From positions 248,001 through 312,000 of the forward strand of contig JAPDRN010000015.1 of assembly GCA_030247855.1 (NCBI GenBank): 64,000 nt of DNA, in the 5' to 3' direction. This DNA is from Knufia peltigerae (Eukaryota; Ascomycota; Eurotiomycetes; Chaetothyriales; Trichomeriaceae). A program made the translations under genes and the position numbers. Positions 33,225 to 44,053 of the stretch are shown piece by piece. Under the pieces are notes generated by a model that was not told where the DNA came from, did no database searches, and saw only the letters and a program-made list of their open reading frames with translations. Numbering within the stretch: position 1 is the stretch's first letter; each line of letters starts with the position of its first letter.

Positions 33225-35652
33225 ATGCCACCAACTAGAAGCTCTCGATCTTACAAACGCGTTTCGCAAGCATGTGAAAACTGCCGGTGAGGCGAGAGAG
33301 CAATCGTTTCTGGGCCAAGGATGCTTACTATCGAACCTTCCAGGCGCAAGAAAACTCGGTGTCCAGGCGAAAAGCCAGGATGCTCGGTGTGTACTCGGCT
33401 GTCGCAGCGCTGTCGTTACCCCGGAGCGGAGGTCGCCAGTGATGAGGCTCCGGAGAGTTCAAGCGTCAATGTCGTAAGCTTTCCCCGATCCTCCCTCTGT
33501 CGTCTCACACAGCAGACTGAGCTTCCAAGGAGGACCGATTAGCACAAGTAGAGGCGAGGCTGGATTTGTTGGACAGGCTTGGATCAGTGCCAGTGTTGTC
33601 CCTTTCCGCCGGTCGATCTCCCAGCTAAACTCTTTGAAGAGAATCGCCCAGGCGCATCGACACTCCCCTATCCACCACAGCGAGAAGCAACGCTACATTT
33701 CCCAGCTCATCTGTCACGCAGAGGCAGCCAACTTTCTACTCAAGGCAAGCTCCGATGCGCGAGTAGTGACGCCGCTGACTCGCAAAAGCATCCGGCCGTC
33801 TCGAGAGGTTGTCAGTCAAGCGATTGGAATCTATTTCGATTGCTGTCACCGGCAGCCGCTCTGGCTTTTCGACCCGGGCGATTCGACTTCTCTATCTCCA
33901 GATTCCAACGAGGAACTCATCTTCGCTGTCCTGTCTCTGAGCACGCAATATAAGCCCGACCGGTTCGCAAGAGGCCAAGTCCAGAGCGCCCATGCCTACG
34001 GCGACGCAGCACGTAGCCTGGTCATGCTGAGAATCACCAATGCCAGCACCAGCCTCCCCACGCTTCAAGCGCTGACCCTCCTCGCCTTCTACTATCTCGT
34101 CTGTAGGTTTGAAGGTACCGAGGGACTTGCGGCCATGGACTGACACTAGCCATAGGTGATGACCTGGCCCTTGCGGCCTTCCACGCGACGCTCGTGAGGA
34201 GCCTCCTGCAGTGCTGCGGCCTTGATCTAGGCGCCTCTACAGCGAGAACGGTGGGTGAAGATCAACGCCAGAAGCTCTTCTGGAGCGTTTTTCTGTTAGA
34301 CTCGATGTGTGGCTTACCACTGAGGGTGCCATCCATCATCGACGATGTCGGCAAACCTCGTTTTCTGGCCATTCGAGGAATGTTGCAGCATACCTCGACC
34401 GCGTGCCCGGAGCTCCCCAAAGACAAAGAGTCATACACTGAGCAGGACGAGAGGTGCTTTGGCATGTGGGCACACATGGTGAGGATGGCAAGCGTGTGGG
34501 GCGAAGTACGAGTCTTCGTTTCCAGATGCACAGACGGACAGATAAAAGCGCCATGGCACTCCGACTCGGAGTACGCGCAGATTAATGCACAGCTTCTGGA
34601 CATGGAAACCACCATCCCTTCCTTCTACCGCTATGATGTCGCCAAATTTCCAGAACGCGACGAAGCCGAGATCGTCGAAAAGAAAGCCTTTTGGCTCCCT
34701 TGGGTGCGCCTCCAGATTACCTACCATACCATTCACTCGGTCATCAACCACCCATTCCTGTACTCATCCAAGGCATCGATGCCGAGACCTGGTGCGAACG
34801 CTTTCTGGCGCACCTCTTCTGAGTTGGCATTACTACACAGTACTTGGATCGCTCGGCTCATTGGAATGGCAACCAATAAAGGCTTGGAACTGGCCGATCC
34901 CTTCTTCGCTCACTCTGCAGCCGTAGCGGCAACCCTGCATTCCTACTGGGCTCGTGCCTCGGACGGGAGAATACGGGGACCTGCTGTCAGGAATCTTCAG
35001 CTGTGCAGGTCTTTTATCAGCGACATTGGCGCCCACTGGCGGCTCTGTCGATCTATCGTGAGTGTCACGACAACGACGAGGACGATGCTGACGGATATTG
35101 ATTCAGGAAGACACACTGGACCAGTTGATCAGCCTCGCCCTTCCCACTGCCCAGCAACAACAGGGTCAATCCACGAGCATTACGACAAACACCGCGCTGA
35201 TGCAGAAGATCCTGGACTTTGCGGCACCTCAAGGCTCTTCATTCTCGGGCGAAGGACTGTTCCATTCAGACTTCGTGGGACACGTACGATCCCGACGTGC
35301 TAGCTGGGAGGATACCACCGTGGTGAATCCAGATATACATGCCATGCCATCAGACGTCCACAACACTACAGGGCACTATGCCCCGCCGCCAGATTGGTTC
35401 TCGCCGCAGCCCGCAGCACCGACGTCGGCAGGGCTCATCGAGGAAATCGCCGGGTCGCCACCGGAGGCCCAGGCAGAGCAGGCTGAAGCAGCACGGGCGG
35501 AGAATCAGCAGCGATGGCAAATCGAAAACCTTCCAGAGTTGTCCAACTGGTCGTGGGGACCAGACGATGCGAACATTACCTACGATCCGTGGACACAGTT
35601 CTATGATCGCAGCGGACCCAATTCGGGCTGGTGGGATTTTGGAAACTTGTAA
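33225..35652 (+). CDS. Zn2Cys6 transcription factor, likely cluster regulator
   Basis: About 724 aa. Exons: 33225-33286, 33344-33473, 33530-about 33586, 33625-34102, 34156-35057, 35107-35652. The first intron interrupts the zinc cluster, and splicing yields C17-x2-C20-x6-C27-x6-C34-x2-C37-x6-C44, a complete binuclear cluster. A short coiled-coil-like linker (DRLAQVEARLDLLDRL) follows. The third intron's donor is uncertain (33548 or 33587; the second would give a very short 38-bp intron). The central part is a fungal-specific TF domain (QRQKLFWSVFLLDSMCGLPL, RVPSIIDD). The C-terminus is acidic and Trp-rich (NWSWGPDDANITYDPW), a possible activation region. It should bind CGG inverted repeats; the two CGG-N8-CCG palindromes flanking the cluster are the obvious targets. 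Its stop is one base from that of the convergent cupin gene. Confidence 0.87.
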
Positions 35653-35653
35653 A

Positions 35654-36305
35654 TCACATCTGCGCCGTCTTCCATAGAGTCAATAGCGGTCCTCCGGGCC
35701 CATGGACTGGGTCTTCCTTGGGCAGTGCAACCGCCGTCGTTTCCCTCCGAAACTCAGCCAGGTCGATTGCCTCTTTGCCCAACTCGTTCCGCCATTTGGG
35801 AGCGCCCTGGGGTGGGGATGTGCGTTAGTAACGTCGTGCAATTTGACATTTGGAGGGCGGCCTTCACCTCCGGATACACGCCGATATATCTGTAGTCCTG
35901 GCTCGACTGAACGCTGCAGTGGCCAGTGCCGGCCGGCAGCACGATGACATCTCCCGCCCGAACTTCTATCTCCTCGCCTCCACCGACATCCTTGCATCCG
36001 CACCCAACCAGGATGACAGACTCGCCTTGAAACACTCCTGGGAAGCGAGTCAATCTTACAGAAAGTTCTCAATCGGAACTGTCGGCGCCAGTACCGTAAC
36101 ACTCATGCGTGTTGGGATGGAAATGGCGCGTGCCTATGTGACCCCAGGTCCCCTTCTTGACCCACGCGTGAGCCTCCAAAAATCTCGTCGTGGTGGCCTC
36201 GGAGAAGGGCAAGGGTAGACAGTCACGATAGATCAGGACAGGGAGGTCGCTGTTGGGACAATGCTTGTTGGGCTTCAGATAATAAATGTCTGGTTGGACT
36301 GCCAT
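35654..36305 (-). CDS. Single-domain cupin protein
   Basis: 177 aa from exons 36305-36095, 36037-35868 and 35806-35654, with introns of 57 bp (GTACTG..CCCAG) and 61 bp (GTGAAG, perfect CTAAC branch, CCCAG). Joining them gives both cupin motifs: HFHPNTHECYGVFQG with metal ligands His61, His63 and Glu68, and GDVIVLPAGTGHCSV with the second-motif His. The ending YPEGAPKWRNELG..PVHGPGGPL resembles small fungal and bacterial cupins of unknown role, which may be isomerases, dioxygenases or sugar-binding proteins. Predicted cytosolic, metal-binding. Last gene of the cluster. An exact copy of the 16-bp palindrome lies about 150 bp upstream, suggesting co-regulation with the FAD oxidase. Confidence 0.85.
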
Positions 36306-37087
36306 GGCGAGCCAGCAAACACGAACCCCGAGCTTTGAACTAGGACTGGGGCTGCAGAGTGTACATCTCAGTGGAAGACAGGAAGATGCAACAACTGACT
36401 TAAAACCATGAGAAAGAGTTCTGTGCTTCTCCAGGAGATGAAGAGGAAAGACCGGTCAGCTGACCGGATGAAGTCCAGGTTGTAGCCGTGCTACCTGGTC
36501 ATGCCTATTGGTGGGTATTAATGGTGGTGAGGGTGGCAAATTTAGGCGCTGGGAGACTGTTCGGGGCTTCGGAGTATACAGAGGCGCTATGGAGGTTGGA
36601 ACTGGGGCGCTGAAGGAGACAGCTCTAGGTAATAGTCTCCACGTGGTAAGCGCATTTGGAGGTGTTGCGGGCGCTAATCGGGGAGAACCTCGGCGCCTAG
36701 GGACTCGTTTTTCCAAGGGCCTCTAGGCCTCACCAGCTAACTTACGGCCTGGGCACCGGGGGGCACCATGGGGGGCATTGTACAGCCTCTAGCCGATCCA
36801 ACCTCAGATTCGCAAAATAAATCGGCGGCACTATCTGACAAGATATATGTTGAGAACCGTCCTGCTTCAACGCCATTTACCGTCTCCGTGAACTCGCAGA
36901 CAGTTCGGCCATTGCTTGTATAGAATACTGCCAATTGCATGCGTAGAACTGGGCGAACAAGATCCGCGTTCGAGTATTAGTGATCGGACGAGTACGGCAA
37001 AACATTGATGTTCATGGTGACGACAACCACCAACATCTTATCGTGTAGCAAGACACTCCTGTGGACATTGTGGTGTGTAGCATCACC
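36306..37087. other. Divergent promoter region, cupin / NatD
   Basis: 782 bp. Carries palindrome copy 2 at 36452-36467 on the cupin side. No gene seen. This appears to be the right border of the accessory cluster. Confidence 0.55.
36452..36467. promoter_or_regulatory. Perfect 16-bp palindrome, candidate Zn2Cys6 operator copy 2
   Basis: CCGGTCAGCTGACCGG, identical in all 16 positions to 26389-26404, located 147 bp upstream of the cupin start. Two identical copies of a 16-mer in 64 kb are very unlikely by chance. Confidence 0.6.
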
Positions 37088-37759
37088 ATGTCGGAGCCAG
37101 AGCGTAAAAGACCCCGAAGGACAAGAGATACCTCGAAGTTCAACGGAGTGACCAAGGTAAAGTTGGTCGAACAGGTCAACGCCCTATCTGGCACGGAATT
37201 CTTCACCAAGTATGCACCATCAGAAGGGGAATGTACTTCACGGGTAGCACCATGCCGCACCATCAAGCGAATTGCGGCAGATCTTCCATCCGATTTGTTG
37301 GAGCAATGCTTGAGTCTGATCGAGTCGACCAGCAAAGAAGATTATGAAAACTCCGAGATCAAATGGTCTGCCTCGAAGAAGCGGAAGGAAATGAAATTGC
37401 CAGACATGAAGTACATTGTCCTACTTGATGACGAGAGTTCTGTCAACGGATTCATTTCGTTCATGGTCACCTACGAAGATGGCCACGAGGTGGTGTACAT
37501 ATACGAGATACACTTCAAGCCCGAATGGCAGGGCAAGGGCGTTGGGGGAAAGTTGATGAGCATTGTCGAAAGCATAGGCCGAAACGTGGGACTGGTCAAG
37601 GTCATGTTGACGGTATTCAAGGCCAACGATCGAGCTGTGCGGTGGTACACCAAACTAGGCTATGTCGAAGACGAGTTTTCTCCAGGGCCGAGAAAATTAA
37701 GGAATGGTACGGTGAAGGAGCCGAACTACATCGTACTTTCAAAGACACTGAGAAATTGA
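37088..37759 (+). CDS. NAA40: N-alpha-acetyltransferase 40 (NatD)
   Basis: 223 aa from ATG 37088; the frame is open from 37061, but the internal start gives the usual basic N-terminus SEPERKRPRR. GNAT-fold enzyme that acetylates the N-terminal Ser of histones H4 and H2A. VYIYEIHFKPEWQGKGVGGKLM (about 136-156) contains the acetyl-CoA Q/R-x2-G-x-G/A motif. KVMLTVFKANDRAVRWYTKLGY and DEFSPGPRK are hallmark NatD segments shared with yeast Nat4 and human NAA40. One exon. It is convergent with PIG-U, with only 11 bp between stop codons, so the 3' UTRs must overlap. Confidence 0.92.
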   Translation: MSEPERKRPRRTRDTSKFNGVTKVKLVEQVNALSGTEFFTKYAPSEGECTSRVAPCRTIKRIAADLPSDLLEQCLSLIESTSKEDYENSEIKWSASKKRKEMKLPDMKYIVLLDDESSVNGFISFMVTYEDGHEVVYIYEIHFKPEWQGKGVGGKLMSIVESIGRNVGLVKVMLTVFKANDRAVRWYTKLGYVEDEFSPGPRKLRNGTVKEPNYIVLSKTLRN

Positions 37760-37770
37760 TATCATTCTCT

Positions 37771-39025
37771 CTATATCTGTCGGACAGCTTTGCCTTTCAT
37801 CTCAGGTCTCTCTAGCTCCCACTCCTCACGCATCACCGCGAACAGCGTATCACCGACGAGAATGGTCAGTCCCAGGCTCCACACCAACGTGATGGCATAG
37901 AAGAAATTTGCATTGCCAGAACCAGCATAAATCCACAAATGGTAGAATGCTGGACCCAGGAGCGTCGAGTAGAGCAGAACCGAGGCAGCGATGAAAGTGT
38001 ACCTCGTCACTAAGACAGTCAGCATCTGCTCGTCATGATTGGGGAGTAGACTTACGCGGTAGTATATGGGAATACATCGGAAGAAACCCAAGGTACAGCG
38101 AGACATCAGTGATGCTCGGATATGGCTTGAAGATGGCCATCAAGCCCAACAAGCTTGTGATGACGAAAAGCGGTTGATTTCGAAGTCGAATCGTCATCCC
38201 TCCAACATAGCCGACCAAGTGCAACCAGAATACTCCAATGAAGAAGTCTCGGAAGGAGTCGAAGATTTCAATAAAAAAGTACCACCATAATCCGGCATTT
38301 GGCGTCAAGTCTGGAACCGATATTTGTGCACCATAGCAAGAGGCGAGGAAGTCTTCAAAGCTGTCGGTCAAAACAAGCGTCGTTCCAAGTAGAGCTGCCA
38401 GTGCGCCTCCAAAGGCCACGACTGAGACAGAAAATGGTGCAGCTTTCCCTGACTTTTGATGAATCATGAGAAGCGTCGGTGGTAACAACAAAGCCGGATA
38501 CATTGATAGATATGAGCCCATGGCTAGTCCGAACATCGCTCGTATGGCATTTCCTGACTGAGCATTGAGTATCGCTTGAATGATGGCCGCACTGGTAAAT
38601 ATGCTTGTAGACTTTCCCAGACATGAGAGGATAGTGAACGGATTGAACAAGTATGCCGCAGCAATCAAACGGCCATCCAATTTTTCGAATCGAGGAGTCG
38701 GAATGCGTAAGTTGTTGGCGATTGTTTGCAGAGCCACCGCATTGAGAACATCGAGGGCGACAAAAACAAGGGTCGAAGGTAGTATTTCAAATATCACCAG
38801 TAACAATGGTGCTTGGTGATACACCCCGCCGTCATATGGTGAGAGGCCATGTTGATATAGGAACAGTCCTTCCTGAAGCCTCTTGAAGCTGGATACAGGT
38901 GTTGATATTTCGACCTGTGTGCTCAGAAAATCGGGTAGTGCTGGGAAAACAAAGAACACCAAAAGTCGGAGGCATACAGCACCAGCGTATATGCCGATGG
39001 TCTTGCGATCCAACACAACCGTCAT
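37771..39025 (-). CDS. GAB1: GPI transamidase subunit PIG-U/Gab1
   Basis: 402 aa from exons 39025-38056 and 38009-37771; 46-bp intron with GTAAGT, CTGAC branch and CTTAG. Multi-pass ER membrane subunit of the GPI transamidase that attaches GPI anchors to proteins. It starts with a hydrophobic helix (RLLVFFVFPALPDFLS) followed by the PIG-U signature: RLQEGLFLYQHGLSPYDGGVYHQAPLLL. Later segments PYPSITDVSLYLGFLPMY and the spliced C-terminus HLWIYAGSGNANFFYAITLVW fit the family. Without splicing the protein would lose its last two helices. Length is normal for the family (about 400-435 aa). Confidence 0.92.
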
Positions 39026-39246
39026 GTCTATGCCATCGATCTTGTTTGAATACCTAGTGAAAAGGAGTTCAGTTCGAGGCTGGACAAAGTGGCTCGATTG
39101 GGGTTGGAGAATCTGGTCTCGGCAAACTTTCCCTGCTCAAAATCTTACCCCGACCATAGAACTTTTTTTCTTCCGCAAATTCTAGCCCGCAGAGGCATCT
39201 CGAGTAATTGCGCCAGTCCAAGTATTCGTCTCAATCAACTGAAAAC

Positions 39247-41268
39247 ATGGCCAAACAGAAGAAGAAGGGCCAGGCTGGCCAGGCGAAGAACTATATCACT
39301 CGAACGCAAGCCGTCCGCAAACTCCAGATCTCGCTTCCCGACTTCCGAAGACTCTGTATCTTCAAGGGCATCTATCCTCGTGAACCACGAAACATCAAGA
39401 AAGCCAACAAATCTGCCACTCATTCGACAACATTTTACTATACCAAAGACATCCAGTATCTCCTCCACGAACCCCTCCTAGCCAAATTTCGAGACCAAAA
39501 GGCCCTCGACAAAAAGATTGCAAGATCACTTGGCCGCAACGAAGTGCAAGATGCGGTGCGCCTACAAAAGATTGGCATGCCCAAGATCAAGCTTGACCAC
39601 ATTGTGCGCGAAAGATACCCTACTTTCATTGACGCTCTACGTGATCTCGATGATGCATTGTCCCTCCTTTTCCTATTTGCCAATCTTCCGTCCACCACGG
39701 CCGTACCTGCAAGAGTCATTTCCCGGTGCCAACGCCTCTGCCACGAATTTGAACACTATCTCATAACTACACACTCGCTGCGCAAATCTTTCCTCTCGAT
39801 CAAGGGCATCTACTACCAGGCTACGATCCAAGGCCAAGACATCATGTGGCTTGTTCCGTACAAATTCGTGCAGAGAGTTACGCAGGATGTGGACTACCGG
39901 ATTATGGGCACCTTCGTCGAGTTCTACTGCACTCTACTTGGCTTCGTCAATTATCGCCTGTACACATCCGTCGGTCTTGTCTACCCTCCGAAATTCGACG
40001 TAGCCAGCGACGAGAGAGGTGCAGAGTTAGCTGCTTTCACCTTAGAAGGACGTGGCATCACTGCAACGGCAGAAACACAGGATGAGCAGAAGACTTTGAC
40101 CAACGGTCATTCCCACAATGGCAACTCCGAAGCTATACAGGCACAGATCGATAAGGCTGCACAGGAAGCAAGCACTGAGGACGAAACTAAGCAAGATGAG
40201 GAGCCGGAAGATCAACAGGACGCTGGCACGATTGATACCTTTACACAAGCCGCACCTGAAGGAGACATTCTACCACAACCCGACATGACCGGAGATGCTG
40301 CTACAACATTATTCTCGAACTGCACATTCTTTATCTCTCGAGAGGCCCCACGCCACCCAGTCGAGTTTTTACTACGAGCTTTTGGATGTAAGAGAGTCGG
40401 TTGGGATGCCGTTCTCGGAGAGGGTGCATTCACACATGATGAAAAAGATCCTCGAATCACACACCAAATCGTGGACAGACCTACCCCTGCTCAACCCCTT
40501 GGCACACTCCAGGGACAAGAAGGCTCGAACAAAGATCAGAATCTCCAAGTAGTCAAGCCAGGCTACATCATGCCAGGTCGTACCTACGTCCAGCCGCAAT
40601 GGGTCTGGGATTGCGTGAATGAGGGCAAGCTGTTACCTACAGATATCTATGCACCTGGTGAAACATTGCCCCCACACCTGAGTCCGTGGATCAAGCCAAC
40701 TGGTGGACAGTACGATCCCAGAGCCACCTTGGAAGAGCAAGAACTCGAAGGCGAAGCTGACGACGCTGTTGATAACGATGAGGCTGCGGGTGATGAAAGT
40801 TCCGAGGTAGAGGAGATCGAGGAAGATGAGGATGAAATAGATGGCGGCATGGACATTGCGGGATCAGAAGATGATGAGGAAGATGAGGACGAGGAAGAAG
40901 ATGAAGAGCTCGAAACTGCTGACGCCTTTGGTGGTTTCGATGACGCCGCTGATGAATCTGGCGATTCGGAGCTCGGTGACGAAGCACAGTACCAGAAAGA
41001 ACTCGAGGCTGAGCTCTCGGGCAAACCTGTCCCTGCACCAACGAGTCAATCCAAAGAGGACGCGCAGAAGACCAAAGCTCGTCAAGCCCGGCAAGCAGCT
41101 CAGGCGAAGAAGGATGAGGAGGTTGAACGGCAAAAAATGATGATGAGTAACAAGAAGAGGAAGTTGTATGAGAAGATGCAACACGGAAATGCCAAACGCG
41201 ATCTTGAGGCGGAGAAGTTGCGAGCGAAGAGGAGGAAGTTGGAGCGCGCGGGCAAGCAGAAAGCATGA
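39247..41268 (+). CDS. NOP7: Pescadillo homologue Nop7
   Basis: 673 aa, one exon, from ATG 39247; upstream in-frame codons lack an ATG. Nucleolar 60S biogenesis factor (PeBoW/Nop7 complex). The N-terminal pescadillo domain begins [34 protein letters not shown]. The BRCT domain lies at about residues 353-478 ([34 protein letters not shown]). Downstream comes a long acidic run (about 500-580), then a Lys/Arg-rich C-terminal helix ([29 protein letters not shown]) typical of the family. A Gln/Glu-rich insertion precedes the BRCT. Next gene downstream is also a ribosome-biogenesis gene, same strand. Confidence 0.95.
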   Translation: MAKQKKKGQAGQAKNYITRTQAVRKLQISLPDFRRLCIFKGIYPREPRNIKKANKSATHSTTFYYTKDIQYLLHEPLLAKFRDQKALDKKIARSLGRNEVQDAVRLQKIGMPKIKLDHIVRERYPTFIDALRDLDDALSLLFLFANLPSTTAVPARVISRCQRLCHEFEHYLITTHSLRKSFLSIKGIYYQATIQGQDIMWLVPYKFVQRVTQDVDYRIMGTFVEFYCTLLGFVNYRLYTSVGLVYPPKFDVASDERGAELAAFTLEGRGITATAETQDEQKTLTNGHSHNGNSEAIQAQIDKAAQEASTEDETKQDEEPEDQQDAGTIDTFTQAAPEGDILPQPDMTGDAATTLFSNCTFFISREAPRHPVEFLLRAFGCKRVGWDAVLGEGAFTHDEKDPRITHQIVDRPTPAQPLGTLQGQEGSNKDQNLQVVKPGYIMPGRTYVQPQWVWDCVNEGKLLPTDIYAPGETLPPHLSPWIKPTGGQYDPRATLEEQELEGEADDAVDNDEAAGDESSEVEEIEEDEDEIDGGMDIAGSEDDEEDEDEEEDEELETADAFGGFDDAADESGDSELGDEAQYQKELEAELSGKPVPAPTSQSKEDAQKTKARQARQAAQAKKDEEVERQKMMMSNKKRKLYEKMQHGNAKRDLEAEKLRAKRRKLERAGKQKA

Positions 41269-41762
41269 AAGTGGTGGGATCGTTGTTGAAGCAGATGTGA
41301 TGTTGCATGTTCACTTGTCCATAGCGAGGCGTTTGAGGTATTCCAAAATGACAAAGAAAGGATGACTGTCGTGATCGAAGATACTCGTGTCTGCGACGAC
41401 GTTTTTATTACTAACGAATGGAAGTCGTCGTTGATTGTAATCGGTATGTTTGAGAGTCGTTGGTACTCGATACCTTGGTCACGGAGTAACGTGAAAAGAT
41501 TCGCTTGGTGCCCTGTCGAGTAGGTCAAGTGGGCAGATACTCACGGATTGAAGCGTCAATGGAGCCCATGATCTGCCGTACTTGTGCGGAGTAAATCTCG
41601 CGCCCTTGGCAAGTTTTCCGACTTTGCGCAGGCTGTTCTATGGTGGCCCTGCGCTGGGGAGAGAATAGTCAAATTCGACAATTTTTCGACATGAAAGATT
41701 GATACTCCGTACAACTCGACCCGAATTCCCCGAAGAAATTCAAAGAAAGAAAAAACCCCATC
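41269..41762. other. Intergenic region
   Basis: 494 bp between NOP7 and RRP17. It contains ACGGAGTA at 41481 and TACTCCGTA at 41703, the latter about 50 bp upstream of the RRP17 start. No gene. Confidence 0.5.
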
Positions 41763-42534
41763 ATGGTGCAACCACCGACGAAGCGCCGTCGAACCGAGCC
41801 CACCGTGGTCGAGGAAATCACCTTCGACCCTACGGCCCGACACGACTTTTTGACGGGATTCCACAAGCGAAAGGTGCAGAGGGCGAAGCACGCGCAAGAG
41901 GCCGCGGAGAGGAGGGCCCGGGCGGAGAGGATAGCGGAGCGGAAAAAGGTGAGTGTGTTTGGTGCTACCAGTTGTCGAACAAAATTATTTGTTTCTCCGT
42001 ATATCCACACTGACCGGATTTTGACCGCAGTTGCGAGAAGAGCGAAAGGCGGACCTGGAGCGTCATGTCCAAGAAGTAAATGCCATGCTGAGGCCGGTCA
42101 CGGCGCTGGACGACTCAGGGGAGGAAGAAGGAGGAGACACCCACGCAAATTCAGACCAGGAGGAGTGGTCAGGTATCTCGGACGATCAACCAACACCCAT
42201 CGGCCATGAAGCAGAGTACATTGACGAAGACAAATACACCACTGTGACGGTAGAGGCTATGGATGTGAGCCGAGAAGGTCTTTTCAAGGCCGAACAAGCC
42301 AAAGACGAGGGCCACAAAACACACGGGGAGAACGCAAGACCAGATCAGGAGCCAGTAGCGGGTGTGAAGAAGCCCAAATGGACCAAGGAAAAGCCAAAGG
42401 ATAACGCAGATAAGCCCAAACGGAAAAAGAAGAGGAACTTTCGGTACGAGAGCAAGGCAGAGAGGAGAACGGCACGGTCCAAAGAAAAGTCCAAAGGGCG
42501 GAAGCAAGCGCGAGAACGACGAGGTGGTGGATGA
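41763..42534 (+). CDS. RRP17: Ribosomal RNA-processing protein 17 (Rrp17/Nol12)
   Basis: 229 aa from exons 41763-41948 and 42031-42534 (82-bp intron, GTGAGT, CTGAC, CGCAG). Nucleolar 5'-3' exonuclease family needed for 5.8S/25S rRNA maturation. The start EITFDPTARHDFLTGFHKRKVQRAKHAQE is the conserved Nol12 block, followed by a Lys/Arg/Glu coiled coil that continues seamlessly across the splice junction (RIAERKK / LREERKADLERHV). The acidic middle and the Lys-rich C-terminus (KPKRKKKRNFRYESKAERRTAR) are typical of the family. Confidence 0.88.
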
Positions 42535-42702
42535 TACGTGTTGATTCCTGTTGAAAACAACAAAACTGTCAACGCTGGTCAATTACCGAATGCCCCATGG
42601 TATCGTAGGTATGTCGTTGTCTATGCATCGCGCTGCCATCCGCTTGCCGACAACATCTTTCGTGGCCCTTCACAAGACATAAACACCCTGTGCTCGCCCA
42701 AA

Positions 42703-43486
42703 TTAAATATTTCCCATGCTCTGCTCCAATTCTTGGAGTTCCTTTTGAAGGTCTGCGTGCTTCTTGGCCATCTCCTCGTATTTGGCCTCCCATTCATCGC
42801 GTGCTTGTTCCAAGGCTTGAACTTTGCGTTCGAAGTGGCCCGCCTTGACATCGGTTTGACGCAGCCTGTACACCCACCGTTAGCCAATCTTTGAATATCG
42901 TACATTGTCTTTAATCTTACTTCTCGTTGGTCTCTCGCAAGGTCTTGTCGGCAACCTCGGCTTCTTCCTCGAGCACTTGAAGTTTCCGCTGGAGTGATTC
43001 GTTGAGATTGCTGTGTTCCGAGGCTTCACCAGCCGCAGCTTTGGCATCCTTGATGGCAGTTTCTAGTTTCTCGACTTCGGACTCCAGAAGGCCATTGCGG
43101 TGTGTGAGGGAAGTGATCTCTTGTTCTTTTTGAAGGTTCTCTTGCTCCAACTGCTTGACTTTCGCTTTGAGTTCTTCCGCCTTTGCAGCATTCTCATCCG
43201 CCTCAATGCGGAGAGTGTTCATTTTCTGCTGGAAGTTAGCGAATGCGGTCGACATGGTGGCGGACTCGGTGCAGGGCGTTGGTGTGGTAAGGGACAGCAG
43301 GATGGTGTGCAACAGGAAAGGACAGACAAATGCCCGACATATTGTGAATCGGGCCAGTGAAGCAGAAAGGCGACTGTTGTGGCAGTCTCGACTGGGTGAT
43401 GCCTACATGCCGCAGTGAAGACTGGCAGGTGCAGCGGTCAAGGGTAGAGTGAATAGCTCACGACTTACCTCCTTGATACGATCCAT
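42703..43486 (-). CDS. TPM1: Tropomyosin
   Basis: 162 aa from exons 43486-43469, 43228-42921 and 42865-42703. Exon 1 encodes only MDRIKE; intron 1 is 240 bp and ends CTAAC..TTCCAG; intron 2 is 55 bp with CTAAC..TACAG. Actin-cable-binding coiled-coil dimer. The whole protein is heptad-patterned (KMNTLRIEADENAAKAEELKAKVKQLE...), ending KELQELEQSMGNI. The length equals the usual fungal tropomyosin (about 160 aa). The open frame also continues upstream of exon 2 into intron 1, giving a false start at 43312, but MDRIKE joined in phase matches the conserved fungal N-terminus. The remnant of a 240-bp first intron is long for this window and could hold regulatory sequence. Confidence 0.92.
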
Positions 43487-44053
43487 GGTGAATGCTTGCT
43501 AATGGGAAATCCAAGTGAAGTGAACCAAATTTCAAAATCAAGATGATGTGAACTGCGCCAACTGGTTGATAGGAAGTGATCGCACAGATACAATGGTAGT
43601 GTGTATTTAGAAAGGAGAACCAACAGGCGGTCACATTTCAACAGGAGTCAGCTTTCTAGGTGGGATGGAGGGGGACGATTCAAGGGGACCGACTGTCAAT
43701 TGCAGGCCAATGACAATCAGCCTTCGCGTTTGAGACTCCAGGCTTCACCGTTTGTGATTTTTAGGCCCTGGTTTCACTTTTCAAGGGCCCGAAACTACGC
43801 GTCCGGGCGGGAGAGGCGCGGCCACCTGCCTTACCTAAGACACCCCTTTAGTTGAGGCCACCAGCCGGCGCCCTTCCCATCGCGCAGGGTTCGTCAGTTA
43901 CTCCGTGCTCGTTGCGCAGGCAACCAAGATCAACATCTCGATTCGCTTGCCTCGCGCGTTGATAATCTCGCGAACTCCCTACGACCTTCAGCCAAAAACC
44001 TACAAACATTGTACAACAGAAATAACGACAATAGCCGTACGGCGTCTCGAACC
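43487..44053. other. Divergent promoter region, tropomyosin / securin
   Basis: 567 bp between two divergent starts. GC-rich near 43800. No other gene evident. Confidence 0.5.
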
